A stretch of 44,756 nucleotides of DNA from a bacterium (GTDB lineage: Bacteria > Patescibacteriota > Minisyncoccia > UBA6257 > WO2-44-18): positions 1 to 44,756 of the forward strand of contig JAHFLQ010000005.1 of NCBI GenBank assembly GCA_023244815.1, read 5' to 3'. Position numbers and translations under genes: made by a program. Position 1 is the stretch's first letter. The number at the start of each line of letters is the position of its first letter. This document shows positions 6,666 through 13,984 of the stretch, piece by piece. The notes under the pieces were generated by a model. That model was not told where the DNA came from and made no database searches. It saw only the letters and a program-made list of their open reading frames with translations.

Positions 6666-7392
6666 AGCAGACAAACGGCGGCATTACCAGCGAGTACGCC
6701 TGAAACTTTATTGCAGCGCCGGTTTCCTTGTCCTGCTTTTAATTTTTGGTTTTTACGGTTTATTGAATTTCCCCGCCCTGAAAATAAAAAAAATAGAAAT
6801 TGAGGGTGTAACGAAACTAGAAGATATCCGGCCCACGGTTTTAAGCGGCGCATTAGCACGAGTTTTGGGGGCGAGCAATTTCTATTCTTGGCCAAAAAAA
6901 GTTGGGATGATTGATATTAAAAAAGACTACTCCACTGGCACTCTAACGCTTGTCGGAATAGCATCGGAGCGATTCGCAATCTGGTGCGCTGCGGTCAGTT
7001 CGGCACAAGCATCTTGTTTTTGGGTAAATCGTGAAGGACTGGCGCTCGAAGAGGCGCCGGATACAGAGGGAGCGTCTATCGCCAAGGTAAATGATAATCG
7101 CGATCTCATGCCTGTCACCGGAAAGCCAATCTTATTGAGATACTTCCCAAGCGTTACTAGAATTATTGCCGGCTTAGCCAATTTGCCCATCAGCATTGCA
7201 AGTTTTTCTTATAATGACCGTCTTCAGGAACTTACGGCAACCGGCGTAAGAGGTGAGCGGATGATTTTCAGTGTCCGCTTTATTCTGGACGAAAAAGCCC
7301 TTACTTCTCTTGGAGGCCTTATTCAATCCGGCAAGCTTCGCAATTCGGAATATGCCGATTTTACAGTGGAAAACAGGATTTATTTAAAGTAG
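6652..7392 (+). CDS. FtsQ/DivIB-like cell division protein
   Basis: 246 residues with short basic N-terminus, one membrane helix (about 18-40), then a POTRA-like segment (IKKIEIEGVTKLEDIRPTV) and the beta domain. CFWVNREGLALEE and the terminal FTVENRIYLK match the pattern of FtsQ/DivIB, where such lines read like W-Y-V-D-R-x-G and R-F-x-x-R-V-x-L. The family is a divisome scaffold in the membrane that links FtsB-FtsL to the septal synthases. The assignment rests on architecture and pattern; overall identity must be low. The start at GTG 6652 overlaps alr by 14 nt; TTG 6658 is an alternative. Co-transcription with alr is likely. Confidence 0.7.
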   Translation: MLLSKADKRRHYQRVRLKLYCSAGFLVLLLIFGFYGLLNFPALKIKKIEIEGVTKLEDIRPTVLSGALARVLGASNFYSWPKKVGMIDIKKDYSTGTLTLVGIASERFAIWCAAVSSAQASCFWVNREGLALEEAPDTEGASIAKVNDNRDLMPVTGKPILLRYFPSVTRIIAGLANLPISIASFSYNDRLQELTATGVRGERMIFSVRFILDEKALTSLGGLIQSGKLRNSEYADFTVENRIYLK

Positions 7393-7474
7393 CGGCAGCA
7401 ATTTACTTTTATTACGAGCGGCGGTATTCTAAAAGGCAGTATCTTGTACTTCGAAAATAGAAAAGGAGACGCCG

Positions 7475-8014
7475 ATGGCTACAAGATGGCTTTTCCTGCG
7501 GTGGGCCTTGATAGCAAGCCTTACGATAGTCGCAACCATCATCGCGTTTTTTCTGGGACTATTCCGTGCCACCTGGGAATTGGATTCCTCAAAGATAAGT
7601 TTTCTCATTCTGGCGTTTTTCCTGTTTGGCACCATCCGTTCCGGCCTGCTTACTTGGCAGACCAATAGCCTGCTGGAGAAATCGCGGAGCCAGTTAAGCG
7701 ATCAGCAACTTCGTCAGGCGCTCAGTGGGCTAGCGCAACAGAATGACAATGGCTGGTTTGTCAGAACCCTTTGCCAAGAACTCGGATATCTTGGAACGAT
7801 TATCGGGTTGGTGATGGCCTTCGCTAGTTTGGGCAATCTTCACAACACCGAACAGGCATCAGTGATGCGCTTTTTGAGGGAATTCACTTACAGTATGTTT
7901 ACCGCCGCCATCACTACGGTCGTCGGGCTGATCTGCAGCATCCTGCTCTCCTTTCAATGCCAGAATCTTAGCAACGCCATTGATCAGAAATTGAACGGAG
8001 GTCCAGATGACTAG
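7475..8014 (+). CDS. MotA/TolQ/ExbB-like proton channel subunit
   Basis: 179 residues with four predicted membrane helices (about 8-30, 40-58, 103-121, 138-160) and a cytoplasmic stretch between the second and third. The last two helices carry the family pattern: ELGYLGTIIGLVMAFASLG, and MFTAAITTVVGLICSILLS with the paired threonines that line the ion path in ExbB, TolQ and MotA. Such proteins form pentamers around a one-TM partner and turn proton or sodium flow into motion. AAAAGGAG lies 6-7 nt upstream of the ATG. First gene of a three-gene operon (8-nt overlap with the next). No flagellar, Tol-Pal or TonB genes are near, so the output is unknown. Confidence 0.75.
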   Translation: MATRWLFLRWALIASLTIVATIIAFFLGLFRATWELDSSKISFLILAFFLFGTIRSGLLTWQTNSLLEKSRSQLSDQQLRQALSGLAQQNDNGWFVRTLCQELGYLGTIIGLVMAFASLGNLHNTEQASVMRFLREFTYSMFTAAITTVVGLICSILLSFQCQNLSNAIDQKLNGGPDD

Positions 8015-8669
8015 AAATCAAAAGCCTTCGGGAATTGCTCAATTGGATACCATCTCCAATACCTTGCTGGGATTTATTTTCTTGTTTGTTATCGTTTTGT
8101 TGTTAATCAGCAAATCATTGAAAGAAGAGAAAAAGAAGATTGATACCGCGGGTATGTTTCTCGTTACGGTTTGTTGGGACGACCGGGTCAATGACGATGT
8201 GGACACCTATGTCATTGACCCTGCCGGGCACTTCGTTTTTTTCAACCGCCAAGAAGACGGGTTGATGCACCTGGAACGCGACGATCGCGGCTTGATCAAT
8301 GATTCTTTTCTTGATAAAAGCGGCGGGCGAGTTGAAATACAAAAAAACGAAGAGCGAGTAGTGATCCGGGGGGTAATTCCCGGAGAGTATATTGTCAATG
8401 TCCACATGTACCGCAAAGACGCCAATGTCTCTAAGCCGACAACGGTTAAGGTGGCCCTGATCAAACTAGTAGGGCAGGATACGGCCATTACCGAAAAGGA
8501 GGTAGTGCTTGCCCAGGAGGGCGACGAGAAAACTGCTTTTCGCTTTCAACTATCTGCCGACGGCCAGGTATCCAACATAAATTATTTACAGCGTAAGATA
8601 GTCGGCCCAGGCGGCCTGCCCATGCCAAGCAACGCAGAGCCGAACAGCCCGAACCAGGAGGACAGGTAA
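8007..8669 (+). CDS. One-TM partner of the channel with an exported beta domain
   Basis: 220 residues. One membrane helix lies near the N-terminus (about 17-36, NTLLGFIFLFVIVLLLI), preceded by LDTIS; the aspartate at about 14 sits where MotB, ExbD and TolR carry their essential proton-binding Asp. The rest should be outside the membrane: VTVCWDDRVNDDVDTYVIDP (about 52-71) resembles the W-x-D-x-x-D-x-D-x-x-V-x-x-P-x-G repeats of exported DUF2135/YfaP-like domains, followed by an Ig-like run and a Pro/Asn-rich tail. It overlaps the channel gene by 8 nt, with CGGAGG before its ATG. Inference: stator-type partner that senses or binds something outside the cell. Confidence 0.6.
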   Translation: MTRNQKPSGIAQLDTISNTLLGFIFLFVIVLLLISKSLKEEKKKIDTAGMFLVTVCWDDRVNDDVDTYVIDPAGHFVFFNRQEDGLMHLERDDRGLINDSFLDKSGGRVEIQKNEERVVIRGVIPGEYIVNVHMYRKDANVSKPTTVKVALIKLVGQDTAITEKEVVLAQEGDEKTAFRFQLSADGQVSNINYLQRKIVGPGGLPMPSNAEPNSPNQEDR

Positions 8670-9286
8670 TGCAGCCCAGTACGCTGGCAATCCCGATCGC
8701 CTTTATCGTTTTAGGGGCGATTCTTCTTTGGTGTCTTATTTTTACTAAAGGCAAGTGGCCGATCAAGCTGTTCTTAATTATTACCGTGCCGGCCTTTAGT
8801 GTCGCTGTTTGGAATGCTCTGGATAGCTATCTTGGTTGGCCAGCCACTGATTCAGTTCCGGAAAAATCTATTTTGCTTTGGGGCGAAGTTTACGAACCGA
8901 ATCCCCAAAGCGGCGATCCGGGAAAGGTGTGCGTGTGGCTGATCGCTTATGACGATCTTGCCCAAAACAATTCGCCCTTCAAGTATTCGCCGGAGAAAAA
9001 CGAACCGCGGGCCTACCGACTGCCTTATTCTCGTAAACTGCATGAGCAGTTGGAGCAAGCCAAAAAAATGATTAAGGGCGGCAAAACTGTCTTTATGAAG
9101 CGAGAAAGACCGGCTGCCGGGAAAGGTAAGCCAGGCGGACCCGGCGCTGAAGGAAAAGGAAAGAAAGGCGCCAATTCCGATAAGGCCGGTACAGGCCAGA
9201 GAGACAGCAGCCAAGAAATGGACCCCCAGTACTTCCGATTTTACGAATTGCCGCCACCGAAACTGCCGGACAAAAAACCAAACTAA
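8669..9286 (+). CDS. Two-TM protein of the channel operon, unknown function
   Basis: 205 residues with two N-terminal helices (about 3-23 and 30-47), then a globular segment (SILLWGEVYEP, VCVWLIAYDD) and a low-complexity Gly/Lys/Pro-rich stretch (about 148-180) before a Pro-rich C-terminus. I do not recognise the family. It starts one base into the previous stop codon behind a CAGGAGG and ends at a terminator, so it belongs to the channel triad. Most likely an accessory subunit. Confidence 0.6.
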   Translation: MQPSTLAIPIAFIVLGAILLWCLIFTKGKWPIKLFLIITVPAFSVAVWNALDSYLGWPATDSVPEKSILLWGEVYEPNPQSGDPGKVCVWLIAYDDLAQNNSPFKYSPEKNEPRAYRLPYSRKLHEQLEQAKKMIKGGKTVFMKRERPAAGKGKPGGPGAEGKGKKGANSDKAGTGQRDSSQEMDPQYFRFYELPPPKLPDKKPN

Positions 9287-9290
9287 ACGA

Positions 9291-9314
9291 AGCCGCCGTT
9301 CAAGGCGGCTTTTT
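9291..9314 (+). terminator. Terminator of the channel operon
   Basis: agccgcc (9291-9297) pairs with ggcggct (9304-9310), then four T. It begins five bases after the stop codon of the third gene. Confidence 0.85.
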
Positions 9315-9326
9315 AATAACTTCTGA

Positions 9327-9332
9327 TATAAT
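9327..9332 (+). promoter_or_regulatory. -10 box (leaderless start) of the 9339 gene
   Basis: TATAAT ends 6 nt before GTG 9339. This supports GTG as the true start and a leaderless message. Confidence 0.65.
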
Positions 9333-9338
9333 CATTAC

Positions 9339-9701
9339 GTGATTAAGTTTCCTAAGAACAATGGCAAGTTACGCTGGACGTCGCATATTAAAAATAAGAT
9401 GCTTTTTTACCGCATTTCCGAGCAGAAAATCCAGACGATTATGAAAAATCCTGACCGGAAAGAAGAGGGAATCGCGCCGAATACACTGGCAGTTATGAAA
9501 AGAAACGATACACCGAAGCGCAAAGAAGAGCTCTGGGTGATGTATGCCACCAGCGATCCGGAAGACGCGGCGAAGGCGAGATTCGGCGGGCCGAAAAAGG
9601 TAATGATTTCCACCTGGCGCTATCCGGGCAAATCCAAACCAGGCAAACAGATTCCAATTCCTAACGACATACTTGAGGCAATAAAAAAAGAGTGGTTTTA
9701 A
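9339..9701 (+). CDS. Conserved small protein, DUF4258-like
   Basis: 120 residues, basic. The opening LRWTSHIKNKMLFYRISEQK and the following I-x-x-I-M-x-x-P resemble the H-x-x-x-R-M-x-x-R-x-I-S pattern of DUF4258-like proteins, a small RelE-like fold often seen in or near toxin families. No antitoxin-like partner is adjacent and the gene stands alone. Start GTG 9339 is fixed by the -10 box 6 nt upstream. The stop codon lies inside the terminator hairpin. Function unknown. Confidence 0.65.
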   Translation: MIKFPKNNGKLRWTSHIKNKMLFYRISEQKIQTIMKNPDRKEEGIAPNTLAVMKRNDTPKRKEELWVMYATSDPEDAAKARFGGPKKVMISTWRYPGKSKPGKQIPIPNDILEAIKKEWF

Positions 9702-9712
9702 CCACTCTTTTA
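9685..9712. terminator. Bidirectional terminator between convergent genes
   Basis: aaagagtggtt pairs with aaccactcttt around a two-base centre. A-rich before and T-rich after, so it can act on both strands: for the 9339 gene (+) and the acyl-CoA dehydrogenase gene (-). Confidence 0.8.
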
Positions 9713-9744
9713 GGATTTTGTTACAGGTTTTGCTCTCCCTCAAA

Positions 9745-11757
9745 TTATCCTTTGAGATCTAGGGCATCAACGGTCGGAATGATGTTTTCCTTTAACCAAC
9801 CATCGAAGTAGCCGTCAAGGACATCTTTAGCCACCGCGCGTGCCTCCGAATCATTATTTTCTTTCAGCGCCGCGAACTCTTTCTGAATTCGGCGTTGCGC
9901 TTCCAGACAATAAAGATCGGCGATCGTCGCGTAGTTGTCGAAATCGCTTGTCTGGTCTCGATAAGTGGCATAGGCGCAAACCGTTGCCATCGCGTAGAGT
10001 TCGGAAGAGGTCTGGAAAAGCCGCCGCAAAGTCAGTTGCTTATTGGCCAGCTTGTCCCGGTACTTTCCGGAAAGTACGATGATCGTTGTCGCTAGACGAC
10101 GAGCATTCGCTTCGACGAAAAGCATATGTTCGGCGAGTTTTGGCTTAAGATGGGCAAAAGCACTCTGCTTTTTCAATTTTTCGGCAAAGCACAAGGCGAG
10201 GAGATCTTTGGCGAATCCCGACGCCGCTTTGAGCTTGCCCCACTTATTGTCCTTGTCGAAGAAGACCTTGCCGCGCTCCATATAATCGTTGAGTCCTTCG
10301 CGGACCACGAACATTCGGAGCAGGGTGCCGGACTCTCCTTCAAAGATACGATTGATGCGCGTGTCGCGCCACCAGCGTTCGGCGGGAATCGGTGCCTCGC
10401 CGCGCTTCTTGAGCGAAGCGGCAGTTTCATAGCCGCGTCCGCCCCGCATCTGAAGCAGGTTATCGGCGATCTCATAACCGCGCTCGGAAGCCAGCACTTT
10501 ACAAGTAGCGGCCTCCATTCGGCAGTCGCGGTGATTGTCGGCTTGTCTTGCGGCGTACCAGACCATCGCCTCCAAAGCGAAGGCGGTCGCGAGATCGTTC
10601 GCCAGCATACCGCTCCCGACTGCTTCGTGCTTTCCGATGAGTTTGCCCCACTGGAAACGTTTGTTGCCCCACCACTTACCAACAGAAACGCAATTCTTCG
10701 CCATCGCCACGCAGGAGGCGGCGAGAGTGATACGCCCGCTGTTCAGGGCTTCAAGGGCGATCCGGAAGCCACAGCCCTCTTGTTTGTAAATCAGCAGCTT
10801 GTCTTCCGGATGAACTTCTATGCCCGTTTCGGCAGTGAGTTTATCAATGTCTGTGTGCCTAGCGGGCAGCACTTTCTTGCCAAGCAATTGCGACTTCGGA
10901 ACAACCACATCGTGGAAATCGGTCATTCCGGTGTAAATGCCGTTCAGGCCAGCCAGTTCACATCGCTGAACAACTTCTATACCGGGGTAATTGGTCGGCA
11001 GAATGAACGCGCCGAAGCAGGGCCTGTAATCCTTGTTATCTCGGTTTTTTTCGAGTTCATCCGGTCGATCAATAATTTTGGCAATGATGATAATGACAGG
11101 CGAAAGATATGTACTGTCGTTCATCGGGCCATTGGTGGTCCACCATTTACGCCCACTAATACAGTAGGCTATAGTTTTGCCGAATCTATTTTTGATTCGA
11201 CCAGCCACAGTTTCCATCGCCGACGGATCGGATCCGGCCTTTTCTTCGGTAAAAGCAAACCCAGAAGGGTGTTTGGCCACGATCGGCAGCCACTCGGCCT
11301 TTTGTTCCGGAGAGCCATAGGCCATAATCGGCCAGCCGACACCGATGGTGTTGGAAGCCGAAAGCAAGGCCACGATTGCTCCCGACCAGGTAGCCGCCAG
11401 CTGGAGAATTTTCATGTACTCCGACTGGACAAATCCCATGCCGCCATACTCTTCGGGAATTTTCAGGCCGAAGTAACCGTTATCGCAAAACCACTGAATT
11501 ACGTCGCGAGGCACTTCCTTTGTTCGCTCGATCTCTTCGGCGTCCACTTTTTTGACAAGAAAATCCGCGAGTTTCGCGCACATTTCGTCAACTTTCGGAT
11601 TCAGCTTGGACGGCTTGCCGACCCAATCAAACAGCAGATCAAGGTCCAACTTGCCTTTAAAAAGTTTGGCCATCAGGCCATCGAGTCGCTCGTTACCACG
11701 AGTTTCCTCGGCAATCGCCGCGCCCGCGCCAAGCTGTTTGCCCACATCAAGCACCAT
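9745..11757 (-). CDS. Acyl-CoA dehydrogenase (long-chain, FadE/VLCAD-like)
   Basis: 670 residues, longer than the 380-residue short-chain type, with a C-terminal extension as in VLCAD/ACAD9. Helical N-domain with IPEEYGGMGF; FAD/substrate-binding FAFTEEKAGSDPSAM and WWTTNGP in the beta domain; C-domain with LLQMRGGRGYE and the catalytic base in RINRIFEGESGTLLRMFV, the E of the VLCAD pattern R-I-F-E-G. It should catalyse the first, FAD-dependent step of beta-oxidation; its electron acceptor ETF is not in the window. Clear TAGGAGG 4 nt before the ATG. Last of three beta-oxidation genes on this strand, each with its own terminator. Visibly more G+C-rich than the ribosomal genes. Confidence 0.93.
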   Translation of the reverse strand: MVLDVGKQLGAGAAIAEETRGNERLDGLMAKLFKGKLDLDLLFDWVGKPSKLNPKVDEMCAKLADFLVKKVDAEEIERTKEVPRDVIQWFCDNGYFGLKIPEEYGGMGFVQSEYMKILQLAATWSGAIVALLSASNTIGVGWPIMAYGSPEQKAEWLPIVAKHPSGFAFTEEKAGSDPSAMETVAGRIKNRFGKTIAYCISGRKWWTTNGPMNDSTYLSPVIIIIAKIIDRPDELEKNRDNKDYRPCFGAFILPTNYPGIEVVQRCELAGLNGIYTGMTDFHDVVVPKSQLLGKKVLPARHTDIDKLTAETGIEVHPEDKLLIYKQEGCGFRIALEALNSGRITLAASCVAMAKNCVSVGKWWGNKRFQWGKLIGKHEAVGSGMLANDLATAFALEAMVWYAARQADNHRDCRMEAATCKVLASERGYEIADNLLQMRGGRGYETAASLKKRGEAPIPAERWWRDTRINRIFEGESGTLLRMFVVREGLNDYMERGKVFFDKDNKWGKLKAASGFAKDLLALCFAEKLKKQSAFAHLKPKLAEHMLFVEANARRLATTIIVLSGKYRDKLANKQLTLRRLFQTSSELYAMATVCAYATYRDQTSDFDNYATIADLYCLEAQRRIQKEFAALKENNDSEARAVAKDVLDGYFDGWLKENIIPTVDALDLKG

Positions 11758-11803
11758 AAAACCTCCTAACTGATAACTTAAAATGTTCTGCCACCATATT
11801 AAT

Positions 11804-11831
11804 AAAAAACCCGCACTTTGTACAGCGCGGG
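11804..11831 (-). terminator. Terminator of the hydratase/dehydrogenase gene
   Basis: On the minus strand cccgcgc pairs with gtgcggg (7 bp, one G-U), directly followed by six T. It begins about ten bases after the stop codon. Confidence 0.85.
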
Positions 11832-11841
11832 CGTGGATATT

Positions 11842-13896
11842 TTAAGTGCGCGCGAGATCGAAGTCCGAACCGAAAATGCCGCGTCGATTCGGGCAGATTC
11901 CCGCGCCGAGAATTATTGCAAGGTCAATCATATCTTTGGATTTCAGCACACCTTCTGCAATGAGCCACGAACCTTCATTGCGCATCTCATTCAGGACGAT
12001 TTGCGCTACTGCTTCAACGAACCAGGGGTCGTTCGTTTTGAGGTTGCGACTGTCGGCCCGTACCTTAAAGTTGATCTCTTGGAATATGCGGTAGTTCGGT
12101 TCGCCGACACGCTCGCCATCCCAAAAATAAAATCCTTTGCCGGTTTTTTTGCCAAGCACGGCTTTGTTCTGCATCAGCTCCATATCCAGCACCAGTTTCG
12201 GATAGCTATCGGGATAATAGCGGCCCATGGACTTAATCACATGGTCCGCGGTGTCAAAACCGACGAGGTCTGTTGTTTTGAAAGGCCCCATCATCATTCC
12301 ATAGCGCTCCAACCAGTCATCCACTTTCCAGGGATCAATCCCAACCGTCAGCATTTTTAGAAAGGCCTTGGCGATGCCGCGGAGTAAGATGCGGTTCACC
12401 ACCAGCCCGGCGCACTCCTTGTCCAGAACGACCGGCGTTTTGCCAAGCGCTTTGGTGAGAGCGAGCGTGCGAGCGAGGGTGTTCGGGTGGGTATCTGGTG
12501 TGCCGGCAATTTCTACCAGCTCCATCTTTTCCGCCGGGTTGAAGAAGTGCATCGCGCCGAACCGATCCTTGTGCTGTAGCGAAGCGGCGACTTCGCTCGG
12601 CAAGAGAGAAGAGGTATTGGTGGCGATTATCGCCGATGGCGAGATATGCTTTTCCAGTTCTGAAAGCAGTGCGCGCTTCCATTCCAGATTTTCGGTGATC
12701 GCTTCCACGATGAAATCGGTAGTGCGGAAACGTTCGTAACGATTGCCCCAGCTAACGGTCAGCAAGGCACGCCTCGCGGCCGCTTCGGCCGGAGTAATAC
12801 GTTTTTTCGCGACTCCGGCTTTCAGGGCGCTTTCAATCAACGCCACCGCGTCGTGAATGCAGTCAGGGCTGATGTCGTGGAGTAGGGTAGGGATACCGGC
12901 CGATATCGCGGCGTAAGCGATTCCCTTACCCATACCCATGCCGTTCTTGCCGGCTCCGACAACGCCTAAGCATCCCGGTGGCTTCTGCGGATCAGCGTTT
13001 ACCCAATTTTTGGATCGCGCTTCGTTCCTGACGGCAAAGATGCTCATCAGATTTCTAGCTTCTGGCGACGCCGCGCATTCGGCGAATAGCTTTCCTTCCA
13101 CTGAAAGGCCGGTTTCTAGGTTTTTACAACTCGCCCCGATCGCTTCGATTGCTCGGAGCGGTGCCGGGTAGACGCCCTTCGTTTCTTTCAGTACGCGCTT
13201 TATGGCGCCGGAAAGAATCAGCTTTCTGCCGAAATAAGGAATGCTTTCGATGCGGTTCTTTTTTGCCGTACGATAGCGTTCTGTTAAACCGAGACGCAAG
13301 CAATCGGCAAAGGTTCGGGCTGTCGCAAGCAAACGGTCCGGCTCAACGACAGTATCCACCAGACCGCACTTTTCGGCGGTTTCGGCGTTCAGCTTTTTCT
13401 GACCGACGATGATTTCTAACGCCCTGGTTAGACCAATGACACGCGGCAGTGTTTGCGTGCCGCCGAAGCCGGGGATGATGCCAATGCTGGTTTCCGGCAG
13501 ACCGAAAAGAGTTCTGGGATGTTTGGCCGCGATCCGCGCGTGGCACGCGAGCGCGAGCTCCAGCCCGCCACCGAGACAGGTGCCGGAAATAGCGGCCACC
13601 ACAGGATATGGCGCGTGACGAATCTTGAGTAAGATCCCCACCGCCTTTTCCCGAATCTGTTTGACCAGCACGGGATTGTTGAGCGAGCCGCGAATTTCTT
13701 CAATGTCCGCGCCGGCGCAAAAACTCTCCGGCTTAGCCGAGGTGATGATTAGCGAGTTCGGGCGCGAGTTAGCGAGAAATTCATCCAACTCTTCCAAAAC
13801 CCGCGCCTTCAATAGGTTTTGCTTTGCTTCAGGGCCGAGATCCAGCGACAACACTATGTTGTCGCTGCTATCTCGTTCCAATTTCCAAAACTGCAT
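11842..13896 (-). CDS. Fused enoyl-CoA hydratase / 3-hydroxyacyl-CoA dehydrogenase (FadB/FadJ-like)
   Basis: 684 residues, two domains in FadJ order. Residues 1-190 are the crotonase domain: oxyanion-hole ESFCAGADIEEI, catalytic glutamates in GTCLGGGLELALA and FGLPETSIGIIPGFGG. Residues about 300-680 are the NAD-dependent dehydrogenase: nucleotide loop LGVVGAGKNGMGMGKGIAYA, catalytic His in FGAMHFFNPAEKMELVEI, C-terminal dimer domain with DLVGFDTADHV. It hydrates 2-enoyl-CoA and oxidises the 3-hydroxyacyl-CoA. Oddity: the glycine loop is GAG-KNGM-GMGKGI, about four residues longer than the usual GAG-x-M-G-x-G-I. Strong AAGGAG before the ATG. Between the thiolase and the acyl-CoA dehydrogenase. 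Confidence 0.93.
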   Translation of the reverse strand: MQFWKLERDSSDNIVLSLDLGPEAKQNLLKARVLEELDEFLANSRPNSLIITSAKPESFCAGADIEEIRGSLNNPVLVKQIREKAVGILLKIRHAPYPVVAAISGTCLGGGLELALACHARIAAKHPRTLFGLPETSIGIIPGFGGTQTLPRVIGLTRALEIIVGQKKLNAETAEKCGLVDTVVEPDRLLATARTFADCLRLGLTERYRTAKKNRIESIPYFGRKLILSGAIKRVLKETKGVYPAPLRAIEAIGASCKNLETGLSVEGKLFAECAASPEARNLMSIFAVRNEARSKNWVNADPQKPPGCLGVVGAGKNGMGMGKGIAYAAISAGIPTLLHDISPDCIHDAVALIESALKAGVAKKRITPAEAAARRALLTVSWGNRYERFRTTDFIVEAITENLEWKRALLSELEKHISPSAIIATNTSSLLPSEVAASLQHKDRFGAMHFFNPAEKMELVEIAGTPDTHPNTLARTLALTKALGKTPVVLDKECAGLVVNRILLRGIAKAFLKMLTVGIDPWKVDDWLERYGMMMGPFKTTDLVGFDTADHVIKSMGRYYPDSYPKLVLDMELMQNKAVLGKKTGKGFYFWDGERVGEPNYRIFQEINFKVRADSRNLKTNDPWFVEAVAQIVLNEMRNEGSWLIAEGVLKSKDMIDLAIILGAGICPNRRGIFGSDFDLART

Positions 13897-13940
13897 AAAA
13901 TCTCCTTACAAAGGACCAGCCGCATATTACGACTTTTTCT

Positions 13941-13974
13941 ATAAAAAATAAAGCCCCCCGATGCATATCGGGGG
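13941..13974 (-). terminator. Terminator of the thiolase gene
   Basis: cccccgat (13955-13962) pairs with atcggggg (13967-13974) around a 4-base loop. On the minus strand it is followed by ctttattttttat. It lies about ten bases after the thiolase stop. Confidence 0.85.
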
Positions 13975-13984
13975 ACGGTGATTT

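Noticed and set aside
7475-9286. Flagellar motor (MotAB), Tol-Pal or Zorya defence system
   Set aside because: Only the channel fold is shared. There is no OmpA-type peptidoglycan domain, no tolAB/pal, no flagellar gene and no helicase or nuclease effector nearby.
10126-11769. A 547-codon open frame on the plus strand opposite the acyl-CoA dehydrogenase gene
   Set aside because: It is a shadow frame caused by the G+C-rich codons of the real gene; it has no family motifs, no ribosome-binding site and overlaps completely.
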